A DNA stretch of 7,238 nucleotides from assembly GCA_023249795.1 (NCBI GenBank), contig JAHFBU010000083.1:1-7238 (forward strand), written 5' to 3'. This document shows, one piece after another, positions 1 through 6,612 of the stretch (positions within the stretch are counted from its first letter, which is position 1; each line of letters begins with the position of its first letter). The DNA comes from Syntrophaceae bacterium. GTDB taxonomy: Bacteria > Desulfobacterota > Syntrophia > Syntrophales > UBA5619. A program made the position numbers and the translations under genes. The notes beneath the pieces were generated by a model, which worked only from the letters and a program-made list of their open reading frames with translations, was not told where the DNA came from and searched no databases.

Positions 1-38
1 GCCGACCTCCGGAGCGTAAGAGATAGAAGGAAGAAGAG
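1..38 (+). promoter_or_regulatory. Leader with ribosome binding site of the first hyfB-type gene
   Basis: These 38 bases precede the first complete gene. A purine-rich AGAAGGA at 25-31 sits 7 bases before the ATG at 39 and is the likely Shine-Dalgarno site. Stops occur in two of the three forward frames (TAA at 17-19, TAG at 24-26), so either could be the end of an upstream gene, but the stretch is too short to tell. No promoter can be identified, and the operon may begin outside the window. Confidence 0.5.
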
Positions 39-2015
39 ATGGCGTTTATCGTGAGCGCCCTGGCCCTGTTGGTGTTGAGCGGTCTCGGCGCCTTGATTCT
101 AAAGGATGTTCCTCGGCTCGCGGGAAGGATTGCCGTTGGGGGAACGTGTATGGCCTGCGGCCTGGGTCTCATCCCGGCGGCGGTCAGCCTGGCCTACGGG
201 ACGACATTCACTTTGGCCCTCCCCTGGGCGGTTCCCTTCGGTGCATTCCATATCGTAATCGATCCCCTGTCCGCGTTCTTCCTGCTCCCTCTTTTTATCC
301 TTTCCCCGCTGGCTGCCGTCTACGGGCTTGAATATCTGGAACACGGGCGCGATCAGAAGTCCGTCGGGGGCGCCTGGTTCTTCACCAATCTTCTTGTGGC
401 GAGCATGATCCTGGTGATTATCTCGCGCAACGCCGTCCTGTTTCTTTCGGCCTGGGAAGTGATGACGCTCGCCTCATTCTTCCTGGTGACCTTTGAGGAC
501 GAGAAAAGCGATGTGCGCAGGGCGGGCATGATCTATCTCGTCGCCACGCACGTGGGCACCGCCTGTCTCCTGGCTCTTTTTGTCTTGCTGGGACACGGTT
601 CCGGGACGCTCGATTTTGATCTGTTTTCGGTCGAGGGAATCTTTCTGCCTTCGGTCGTGTTCATTCTGGCGGTCATCGGATTCGGGACCAAGGCCGGCTT
701 TATCCCTCTTCATGTCTGGCTGCCGGAGGCGCATCCCGCGGCCCCCAGCCATGTATCGGCCCTCATGTCCGGTGTGATGATCAAACTGGGCATCTACGGA
801 TTGGTCAGGACATTGACCTTCTTGGGAACGCCGCCAATCTGGTGGGGTTGGCTTATGGTCGCCATCGGCATCACCTCCGGCATTCTCGGGGTTGTCTTTG
901 CCCTGGCCCAGCATGATCTGAAACGCTTGCTGGCGTATCACAGCGTCGAGAATATCGGGATCATTGCGCTGGGCATGGGGATCGGTCTGCTCGGGATGAG
1001 TCTCGGTCTGCCGTTATTGGCCATTCTAGCCTGGGCCGGCGCTCTTCTGCACGTCCTCAACCATGCCCTCTTCAAGGGACTGCTCTTCCTGGGCGCCGGG
1101 GCGGTCCTCAACGCGACCGGCACGCGGGACATCGATCATCTGGGCGGTCTCTTGAGGCGCATGCCGTCAACGGGAGTCTGTTTCCTTGTCGGGGCCGCGG
1201 CCATCTGCGGGTTGCCGCCTTTGAACGGTTTCGTCAGCGAGTTTCTGATCTATCTGGCGGCTTTTCACGGGGTTCTGGATGGTCTGCCGGTCCTGATCAC
1301 ATCCCTGGCGGTCATCGCGGCCCTGGCCACGATCGGAGGGCTGGCGTCGGCCTGTTTTGCGAAGGCATTCGGCGTTGTCTTCCTCGGAGAACCCAGGACC
1401 GAAGCTGCGGCGTGCGCCCGCGAAGCCGGGGAGGCCATGCGGATCCCGATGGCCATCCTCGTTGCCGGATGCGCCGCGATCGGTCTGTTCGCCCCCTTTG
1501 TTCTGGGTCTCTTCAATTACATTCTGCCGGAGATGGTCGGGCTGCCCCAGGGGCTTGTTGAAGAATATCTTGACCGCGGAAGGGATATGCTTTTCCCGGT
1601 CATGGGCGCGGCGTGGGGTTTGGCCGCGTTCGTCGGGGCGTTCTGGTATCTCCGTCGCAGGCTCCTGGGAAAACGCCTTATCGGTGAATCCGTGACCTGG
1701 GATTGCGGATATGCCGCCCCGTCGCCCCGGATGCAGTACACCGGATCCTCTTTTGCGCAGCCGTTGGTCCGCTTTTTCAAGACGATCCTGAGATCCCGCC
1801 GGGATTTCAAACCCCCAGAGGGCTATTTCCCGAAGGAGACGCATTTTTCGACGGAAACTCCGGACGTCTTTCTTGAGAAGTTCTACGGTCCGGTCTTCTT
1901 GAATTTCGATCGGTATATCTCGGGGTGGCGGTGGATACAGCATGGGAATCTTCAGCTCTATATTTTGTACATCGTCGGCACGCTTTTGATGTTGCTGGTC
2001 TGGATATTTTGGTGA
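39..2015 (+). CDS. hyfB: HyfB-type proton-translocating (NuoL/Mrp-like) membrane subunit
   Basis: A 658-residue polytopic membrane protein of the NuoL/NuoM/MrpA antiporter family, in the HyfB/HycC branch. It would form part of the ion-pumping membrane arm. Motifs seen: WEVMTLASFF (139-148) with the TM5 glutamate E140; GTKAGFIPLHVWLPEAH (216-232) with the TM7 lysine K218; DLKRLLAYHSVENIG (293-307); NHALFKG (341-347) with K346; and NGFVSEF (396-402) with E401, where a terminal Lys or Glu is expected. The polar C-terminal part, including TWDCGYAAPSPRMQYTGSSF (553-572) and a last hydrophobic helix at about 638-657, is typical of HyfB/HycC. Length is close to E. coli HyfB (about 670 residues). The ATG at 39 has a good ribosome binding site and puts a hydrophobic helix at the N-terminus. 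The stop is 3 bases before the next gene, implying co-translation. Family assignment is secure; whether it carries H+ or Na+ is not visible. Confidence 0.93.
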   Translation: MAFIVSALALLVLSGLGALILKDVPRLAGRIAVGGTCMACGLGLIPAAVSLAYGTTFTLALPWAVPFGAFHIVIDPLSAFFLLPLFILSPLAAVYGLEYLEHGRDQKSVGGAWFFTNLLVASMILVIISRNAVLFLSAWEVMTLASFFLVTFEDEKSDVRRAGMIYLVATHVGTACLLALFVLLGHGSGTLDFDLFSVEGIFLPSVVFILAVIGFGTKAGFIPLHVWLPEAHPAAPSHVSALMSGVMIKLGIYGLVRTLTFLGTPPIWWGWLMVAIGITSGILGVVFALAQHDLKRLLAYHSVENIGIIALGMGIGLLGMSLGLPLLAILAWAGALLHVLNHALFKGLLFLGAGAVLNATGTRDIDHLGGLLRRMPSTGVCFLVGAAAICGLPPLNGFVSEFLIYLAAFHGVLDGLPVLITSLAVIAALATIGGLASACFAKAFGVVFLGEPRTEAAACAREAGEAMRIPMAILVAGCAAIGLFAPFVLGLFNYILPEMVGLPQGLVEEYLDRGRDMLFPVMGAAWGLAAFVGAFWYLRRRLLGKRLIGESVTWDCGYAAPSPRMQYTGSSFAQPLVRFFKTILRSRRDFKPPEGYFPKETHFSTETPDVFLEKFYGPVFLNFDRYISGWRWIQHGNLQLYILYIVGTLLMLLVWIFW

Positions 2016-2018
2016 TCC

Positions 2019-2930
2019 ATGGATTTAATGCCCTTCATCAACATAGTTCTCTTGCTGGTTCTGGCGCCGTTGTTGTTCGGCGTGATCAACCGCGTTAAGG
2101 CCTTCTTCGCCGGACGGCGGGGGCAACCGCTGCTGCAGTTGTATTCCGACCTTTATAAACTGCTCCGGAAGCACGCGGTCTACAGCAGGACCACGACCTG
2201 GGTCTTTCGTCTCGGGCCGGTCGTCGGGCTGGGAGCGCTTCTCGTGGCCTGTTCGCTGGTTCCTTACGGCGGGGGAAGGGCGCTTTTCGCGTTCGAAGGC
2301 GACCTGGTCCTGTTTCTCTATCTTCTGGGGTTGGTGAGATTTTCCATGGTTTTGGCCGCGCTCGATACCGGATCGAGCTTTGAAGGCATGGGCGCAAGCC
2401 GGGAAGTGCACTTCGCGGTCCTGGCCGAGCCGACGCTGTTCCTGGCGCTTGCGGTCCTGATGCGACTCACGGGGCAGACCTCGCTATCGGGGATCTACAG
2501 CCGCTTCAGCGTCGAAGTCTGGGTGCAGGCGGCCCCCGTGCTGGTTCTGGTTGCCGGAGCGGTCCTGATTGTCTTTCTGTGCGAGAATGCCCGCATCCCC
2601 GTGGACGATCCCAACACGCATCTGGAGTTGACGATGATCCACGAGGTGATGGTGCTCGATCACGGCGGTGTGGACTTTGCGTTCATTCAGTACGGCGCGG
2701 CGTTGAAATTCTGGCTGCTTGGTGCGCTCCTGGTCGGGTTCGTGCTCCCGCTCAGGACCGGGGTTCCGTGGGCCGATACGGGATATTTCCTGGTTGCGAT
2801 GATGATGCTGGCCGTTGTCATCGGCGTGATCGAGTCGGTCATGGCACGGTTGCGGATGCTCAAGGTGCCCCACATGCTGGTGGTCGGGATGTCCCTGTCG
2901 GTCCTGGCCCTTATTTTTCAGTTGAGGTGA
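2019..2930 (+). CDS. hyfC: HyfC/NuoH-type membrane subunit linking redox and pumping arms
   Basis: A 303-residue membrane protein of the NuoH/HyfC/HycD (respiratory complex I subunit 1) family, which anchors the soluble redox arm and begins the ion path. Family signatures are clear: RRGQPLLQLYSDLYKLLRK (33-51), the cytoplasmic loop DTGSSFEGMGASRE (116-129), ENARIPVDDPNTHLE (189-203) followed by MIHEVMVLD (206-214), and ESVMARLRMLKVPH (272-285). The conserved acidic residues E122, E129, E189, D196, D197, E203 and E209 are all present, so the coupling channel looks intact. About eight hydrophobic segments are visible, and the length fits the family (roughly 300-320 residues). The ATG at 2019 follows the previous stop by 3 bases with only a weak GGTGA upstream, so translation probably depends on coupling to hyfB; an in-frame ATG at 2028 is a possible alternative. 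Confidence 0.93.
   Translation: MDLMPFINIVLLLVLAPLLFGVINRVKAFFAGRRGQPLLQLYSDLYKLLRKHAVYSRTTTWVFRLGPVVGLGALLVACSLVPYGGGRALFAFEGDLVLFLYLLGLVRFSMVLAALDTGSSFEGMGASREVHFAVLAEPTLFLALAVLMRLTGQTSLSGIYSRFSVEVWVQAAPVLVLVAGAVLIVFLCENARIPVDDPNTHLELTMIHEVMVLDHGGVDFAFIQYGAALKFWLLGALLVGFVLPLRTGVPWADTGYFLVAMMMLAVVIGVIESVMARLRMLKVPHMLVVGMSLSVLALIFQLR
2924..2930 (+). promoter_or_regulatory. Ribosome binding site that fixes the hyfE start
   Basis: GAGGTGA overlaps the last codons and stop of hyfC and lies 5 bases before the ATG at 2936. It is nearly a full Shine-Dalgarno match. It supports 2936 over the upstream in-frame ATG at 2579, which would require a long overlap with hyfC. Confidence 0.7.
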
Positions 2931-2935
2931 GAAGG

Positions 2936-3580
2936 ATGAACGCGTGGTTGGAGCCCATCATGGTTGCGATCGTGCTCATGAACCTGATTCTGGTCGCATC
3001 GGGCCGTCTCTCCGCGTGTATCCGCATCGTCGCGTTCCAGGGAATAGCGGTCGGGCTGTTGTTCATGGTGGCCGATGTCTATCCGCCGACCACGGACCGG
3101 CTGCTGTTTATTTTCGCCAGCATGATTCTCAAGGGATTTGTCTTCCCCTGGCTGCTTTTTCAGGCGATCCGGGAAGCGAATGTCCGGCGGGAGGTCGAGC
3201 CGTTTGTGAGCTACCCGGTTTCCGTGGCGATCTGCATCATGACGTTGGTCATCTCCATTTGGCTCGGCGGCCGGTTGCCCATGCCGCGTCCGGTCCTTTC
3301 CCCGCTGGTCGTGCCGGTGGCGCTTTCGACGATATTCTGCGGTTTTTTTGTAATTGTGAGCCGGCCGAAGGCCTTGACGCAGGTTTTGGGGTATCTCGTT
3401 ATCGAGAACGGGATCTATATTTTCGGCACCGCGCTGTTGCTGGAACAGTCGGTGCTGGTGGAGCTGGCCATTCTGCTGGATATTTTTGTGGCGGTCTTTG
3501 TGATGGGGATCATGATCTTTCATATCAGCCGGGAGTTCGATCACATCGACACGCAGCGGTTGTCCGAATTGAAAGACTGA
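2936..3580 (+). CDS. hyfE: HyfE/NuoK-type small membrane subunit
   Basis: A 214-residue membrane protein of the HyfE family. The N-terminal half has hydrophobic helices at about 5-22, 30-48, 56-77 and 91-110. The second half resembles NuoK: QVLGYLVIENGIYIFG (149-164) then LVELAILLDIFVAVFVMGI (174-192). Glutamates E157 and E176 correspond to the two membrane-buried glutamates of NuoK, so it likely passes protons between the HyfC end and the antiporter-like subunits. Length matches E. coli HyfE (about 216 residues). The reading frame stays open upstream to an ATG at 2579, but that segment lies inside hyfC, is Arg/Gly/His-rich and is not membrane-like, so the start at 2936 is chosen. Five bases separate it from hyfC; 49 bases separate it from the next gene, the largest gap here. 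Confidence 0.9.
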   Translation: MNAWLEPIMVAIVLMNLILVASGRLSACIRIVAFQGIAVGLLFMVADVYPPTTDRLLFIFASMILKGFVFPWLLFQAIREANVRREVEPFVSYPVSVAICIMTLVISIWLGGRLPMPRPVLSPLVVPVALSTIFCGFFVIVSRPKALTQVLGYLVIENGIYIFGTALLLEQSVLVELAILLDIFVAVFVMGIMIFHISREFDHIDTQRLSELKD

Positions 3581-3618
3581 AAGAGCTGTTTCCTGATCGG
3601 CCGGGATGTCGGTATTTT

Positions 3619-3622
3619 GGGG
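3619..3622 (+). promoter_or_regulatory. Probable ribosome binding site deciding the hyfF start
   Basis: GGGG lies 7 bases before the ATG at 3630. The alternative in-frame ATG at 3606 has only CGGCCGGG directly against it with no usable spacing. The site is weak but favours 3630, which also gives an immediately hydrophobic N-terminus. Confidence 0.45.
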
Positions 3623-3629
3623 TAATTCA

Positions 3630-5102
3630 ATGACTTTGGCGCTGGCGCTGGCACTGGTCCCTTTCATCACGGGTCTTCTGGCGTTTATTTTGAGACAGGC
3701 TCGTATCCGTCGGGCTCTGTTGCTTCTGACCGCTCTGGCCCATCTCGGTCTGACGATTGCGGCGTGGATCGTCCGGCCGGTTCCGTCGGCAGGGGGATGG
3801 TTGGCCATTGACGATGTGGGGATCGTTTTTTTAACGGTCACGAGCCTGCTTTTTTGCGCGGCCGCCTTCTATGCCGTCCGGTATTTGAAACATGAAGAAT
3901 CTTTGGTGAAGAACAGGCTCGATGAGGGCTTTCTCTTCCGTAACGGTCCGGAGGCGGTTTTCACCGGGTGCCTCCTTCTTTTTCTGGCGAGCATGACGCT
4001 GGTGATCGTCAGTCGGCATTTCGGTGTTTTATGGGTCGCCATCGAAGCAACGACGCTCGTCAGTGCCCCTCTCATCTATTTCCACCGCTATCCGAATTCG
4101 CTGGAGGCGACCTGGAAATATCTCCTGATCTGCTCCGTGGGCATCGCGCTCGCCCTTCTGGGGAACCTGTTTCTGGCCGTTTCCGCCACGAATGCGTCAT
4201 CGACGTTGTTTCTGACCGAGCTCATCCGTCAGGCGGAAACGTTGAACGGCCCTTGGCTGAAGGCGGCTTTTGTTCTTCTTTTCGTCGGGTACGGGACGAA
4301 GATGGGGCTGGCGCCGTTTCACACCTGGCTGCCGGACGCACACAGCGAGGCGCCGTCGGTGGTTTCCGCCCTTTTGTCCGGTGCGCTGTTGAACTGCGCC
4401 TTTCTCGGGATCCTGCGCGTTTACCAGGTTTGTCTCGGCGCCGGGCTGGGCGATTTCTGCCGCGAGCTGTTCATCCTGTTCGGGTTGCTTTCGATGCTTT
4501 TGTCCGCGGTCTTCATCCTGGGGCAGACCGATTATAAAAGGATGCTGGCCTACTCGAGCGTTGAGCACATGGGGATCCTGGCGTTCGGTGTCGGTCTCGG
4601 CGGCGGCGCCGTATTCGGCGCGATGCTGCACATGATCAACCATTCCCTGACCAAGGCGGGGCTCTTCTTCGTGGCGGGCAATATCCTCGCGGTTTATCGG
4701 ACCAAAACCATCTCCGGGGTCCAGGGCATCCTCAAGGTCCTCAGGGTCTCCGGTGTTTTGTGGCTGGCCGGGTTCCTCGCCCTGACCGGGACGCCGCCGT
4801 TCGGCGTCTTCTTAAGCAAGTTCATCATCCTCAAAACCGCGCTGGAACAGGGACGTTATCTTCTGGCGGCCCTGTTTCTGGGCGTCCTCGCCGTGATCTT
4901 TATCGGGCTCGCAAAGATCTTTATCCCGATGGCGCAAGGCGATCCTCCGGAAAATCTCGGGGACGGTCCGCGGAAGGAATCCTCTTTTGCCGTCCTTCCG
5001 TCGCTGATATTCTTGGCGATCGTTCTTTTGCTGGGCATCTATATCGCTCCGCCGTTGTCCGATGCACTGGCGCAGGCGGCGAGCATGTTGGGAGGAATCT
5101 GA
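3630..5102 (+). CDS. hyfF: HyfF-type proton-translocating (NuoM/NuoN-like) membrane subunit
   Basis: A 490-residue polytopic membrane protein, the second antiporter-like subunit of the operon. Motifs seen: WVAIEATTLVSAPLIYF (135-151) with E139; GYGTKMGLAPFHTWLPDAH (220-238) with K224; DYKRMLAYSSVEHMGIL (301-317) with K303; NHSLTKAGLFF (337-347) with K342; and FGVFLSKFII (391-400) with K397. The ion-path Glu/Lys set is therefore complete, ending in Lys where the HyfB-type partner has Glu. Histidine-rich MLHMINH (332-338) is as expected in HyfF. It is shorter than HyfB because it lacks the polar C-terminal extension, and somewhat shorter than E. coli HyfF (about 526). An in-frame ATG at 3606 would add eight residues; 3630 is preferred from ribosome site spacing. 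The stop TGA overlaps the next start (TGATG), indicating translational coupling to the large subunit gene. Confidence 0.91.
   Translation: MTLALALALVPFITGLLAFILRQARIRRALLLLTALAHLGLTIAAWIVRPVPSAGGWLAIDDVGIVFLTVTSLLFCAAAFYAVRYLKHEESLVKNRLDEGFLFRNGPEAVFTGCLLLFLASMTLVIVSRHFGVLWVAIEATTLVSAPLIYFHRYPNSLEATWKYLLICSVGIALALLGNLFLAVSATNASSTLFLTELIRQAETLNGPWLKAAFVLLFVGYGTKMGLAPFHTWLPDAHSEAPSVVSALLSGALLNCAFLGILRVYQVCLGAGLGDFCRELFILFGLLSMLLSAVFILGQTDYKRMLAYSSVEHMGILAFGVGLGGGAVFGAMLHMINHSLTKAGLFFVAGNILAVYRTKTISGVQGILKVLRVSGVLWLAGFLALTGTPPFGVFLSKFIILKTALEQGRYLLAALFLGVLAVIFIGLAKIFIPMAQGDPPENLGDGPRKESSFAVLPSLIFLAIVLLLGIYIAPPLSDALAQAASMLGGI
5091..5096 (+). promoter_or_regulatory. Strong ribosome binding site of the large subunit gene
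   Basis: GGAGGA within the last codons of hyfF lies 5 bases before the ATG at 5102. The ATG shares one base with the hyfF stop. This fixes the start at 5102 rather than the in-frame ATG at 4760, which would run through hyfF. Confidence 0.75.
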
Positions 5103-6601
5103 TGTTGTCGGTTTACAACGGACAGGTGATTCCGGTCAGGGACATTCCGCTTTTGCCGGTTTCGGAATTCCGCCGATCGGTTCAGGACGATGTCCGGGTC
5201 GGCGGTCGCATGGTGAGTCTTTTCGGCCGGCCCGAAGGCGACGGTATCCGACTGTATGTTTTGCTGGCCCACGACAGCGAGGGCAGGATCGGCATGATTT
5301 CGGCGGATGTCGGCCATGGCTGCCCGAGCCTGACTTCCGAGTGCCCCCAGGCGCATCTTTTTGAGCGCGAGATTGCCGAAGAGTGTGACATCCTGCCCGA
5401 AGGTCATCCCTGGCTGAAGCCGGTCCGCTTTCATCCGCCCTGCCGCAGGGCCGCCCATGTGTTTGAAGGAGATTTCGCCCTGCCGTCGGTCATGGATTTC
5501 TTCAAGGTTGAAGGGGAGGAGGTGCATGAGGTCGCGGTGGGGCCGGTCCATGCCGGCATTATCGAGCCGGGCCATTTCCGCTTTCAATGTCACGGCGAAG
5601 AGGTGCTTCATCTGGAGATTTCGCTGGGATACCAGCATCGCGGTGTCGGTCGCGCAATCATCGGCGGGCCCGATAAACGGACCCTCCACTACATGGAAAC
5701 AGTGGCGGGCGATACGACGATAGGTCACGGTACGGCCTATTGCCAGGCCCTCGAGGCGCTGGCGCATATTGATGTTCCGATACGGGCGCAGGTTCTGCGC
5801 GGGATCATGTTGGAACTCGAACGCCTCGCGAACCACGCGGGGGACCTCGGAGCCATTGCCAACGATGTGGGCTTTCTGCCGACGGCATCCTATTGCGGCC
5901 GGTTACGAGGAGATTTTCTCAACATGACGGGGCTGATCTGCGGGAACCGCTTCGGGAGGGGGATGCTTCTCCCCGGCGGCGTTGCCTTTGAAGTGGATGA
6001 CAAAATGATTTCCGAACTCGAGGGAAGGCTTGAGAATACCTATCGCGATTTGACGGCGGCGGTCAATCTTCTCTGGGAATCCTCGTTTGTGGCGGATCGG
6101 CTGGAGGGAACGGGTGTTCTTTCGCGAAAAACGGCCGAGGAGTTGGGTCTGGTCGGTGTCGCGGCCCGCGCCTGCGGTATCGAGCGGGATGTGCGGTTTG
6201 ATTTTCCCTCCGGCATCTACCGCTTCACCCAGATCCCGGTTTCAACATGCCCCGACGGAGATGTTTTCTGCCGGACCTATGTGCGCTGGCTCGAGGTCCA
6301 GAGATCGGTCGATTTCATTCGGCAGGAGTTGAAGTCCCTTCCGCCCGGCGCGGTTCAGACAACGGCCGATGTGAAGGCGGCGCCGGACGCCATGGCCGTG
6401 TCGCTGGTCGAGGGATGGCGCGGCGAGATCTGTCACGTGGCCATGACCGGCAGCGATGGACGCATTTCGGGTTACCGGATTGTTGACCCCTCCTTTCACA
6501 ACTGGGCAGGGCTGGCTATGGCGATGCGGGGGGAGGAGATCTCGGATTTTCCCCTGTGCAACAAAAGCTTCAATTTGTCTTACTGCGGACATGACCTGTA
6601 A
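5102..6601 (+). CDS. hyfG: NuoCD/HyfG-type large subunit lacking the Ni-Fe ligands (Ehr-like)
   Basis: A 499-residue soluble subunit joining a NuoC-type domain (about 1-125) to a NuoD/[NiFe]-hydrogenase large-subunit domain (about 140-499), as in HycE/HyfG. NuoC signature: CPQAHLFEREI (81-91) and LPEGHPWLKPVRFHPP (98-113). Large-subunit signatures: VGPVHAGIIEPGHFRF (146-161), LGYQHRGVGR (175-184), LELERLANHAGDLGAI (237-252). The catalytic ligands are missing. Where hydrogenases have CGxC followed by GFAH, this protein has AGDTTIGH (202-209). Where they have DPCxxC, it has NLSYCG (491-496). It stops at residue 499 with no C-terminal extension for nickel-dependent cleavage. The conserved Glu after HRG is G183. 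The fold motifs are intact and the frame is unbroken, so this is a diverged functional protein rather than a decayed one. It fits the Ech-hydrogenase-related (Ehr) complexes; the substrate is unknown. Cys214, Cys486 and Cys495 lie near the former active site. The hyfG symbol marks homology only. Confidence 0.9.
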   Translation: MLSVYNGQVIPVRDIPLLPVSEFRRSVQDDVRVGGRMVSLFGRPEGDGIRLYVLLAHDSEGRIGMISADVGHGCPSLTSECPQAHLFEREIAEECDILPEGHPWLKPVRFHPPCRRAAHVFEGDFALPSVMDFFKVEGEEVHEVAVGPVHAGIIEPGHFRFQCHGEEVLHLEISLGYQHRGVGRAIIGGPDKRTLHYMETVAGDTTIGHGTAYCQALEALAHIDVPIRAQVLRGIMLELERLANHAGDLGAIANDVGFLPTASYCGRLRGDFLNMTGLICGNRFGRGMLLPGGVAFEVDDKMISELEGRLENTYRDLTAAVNLLWESSFVADRLEGTGVLSRKTAEELGLVGVAARACGIERDVRFDFPSGIYRFTQIPVSTCPDGDVFCRTYVRWLEVQRSVDFIRQELKSLPPGAVQTTADVKAAPDAMAVSLVEGWRGEICHVAMTGSDGRISGYRIVDPSFHNWAGLAMAMRGEEISDFPLCNKSFNLSYCGHDL

Positions 6602-6612
6602 GGTGTGTTGAA

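Noticed and set aside
1167..1943. 258-codon open frame on the minus strand
   Set aside because: Antisense to the well-supported hyfB C-terminal half; low-complexity polar composition and no family motif.
2579..2935. N-terminal extension of hyfE to an upstream ATG
   Set aside because: It lies out of frame inside hyfC, is Arg/Gly-rich and not membrane-like, and a strong ribosome site marks 2936 instead.
3581..3629. Possible terminator, promoter or small gene in the largest gap between genes
   Set aside because: No stable hairpin with a T-run and no convincing promoter boxes are visible in these 49 bases; it is too short for a gene.
2918..3841. 307-codon open frame on the minus strand
   Set aside because: It lies opposite hyfE and the start of hyfF, is rich in Arg, His, Gln and Asp with no recognisable domain, and looks like a by-product of GC-rich codon use on the other strand.
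4760..5101. N-terminal extension of the large subunit to an upstream ATG
   Set aside because: It overlaps the conserved C-terminal part of hyfF in another frame; the GGAGGA site and stop-start overlap mark 5102.
5702..5728. Loss of the CxxC motif as a pseudogene or frameshift
   Set aside because: The frame is continuous over 499 residues, family motifs on both sides are intact, and the second nickel motif is changed in parallel, which fits functional divergence.
5039..5836. 265-codon open frame on the minus strand
   Set aside because: Antisense to the hyfF/large subunit junction and large subunit; no family signature, and the plus-strand frame carries clear NuoCD motifs.
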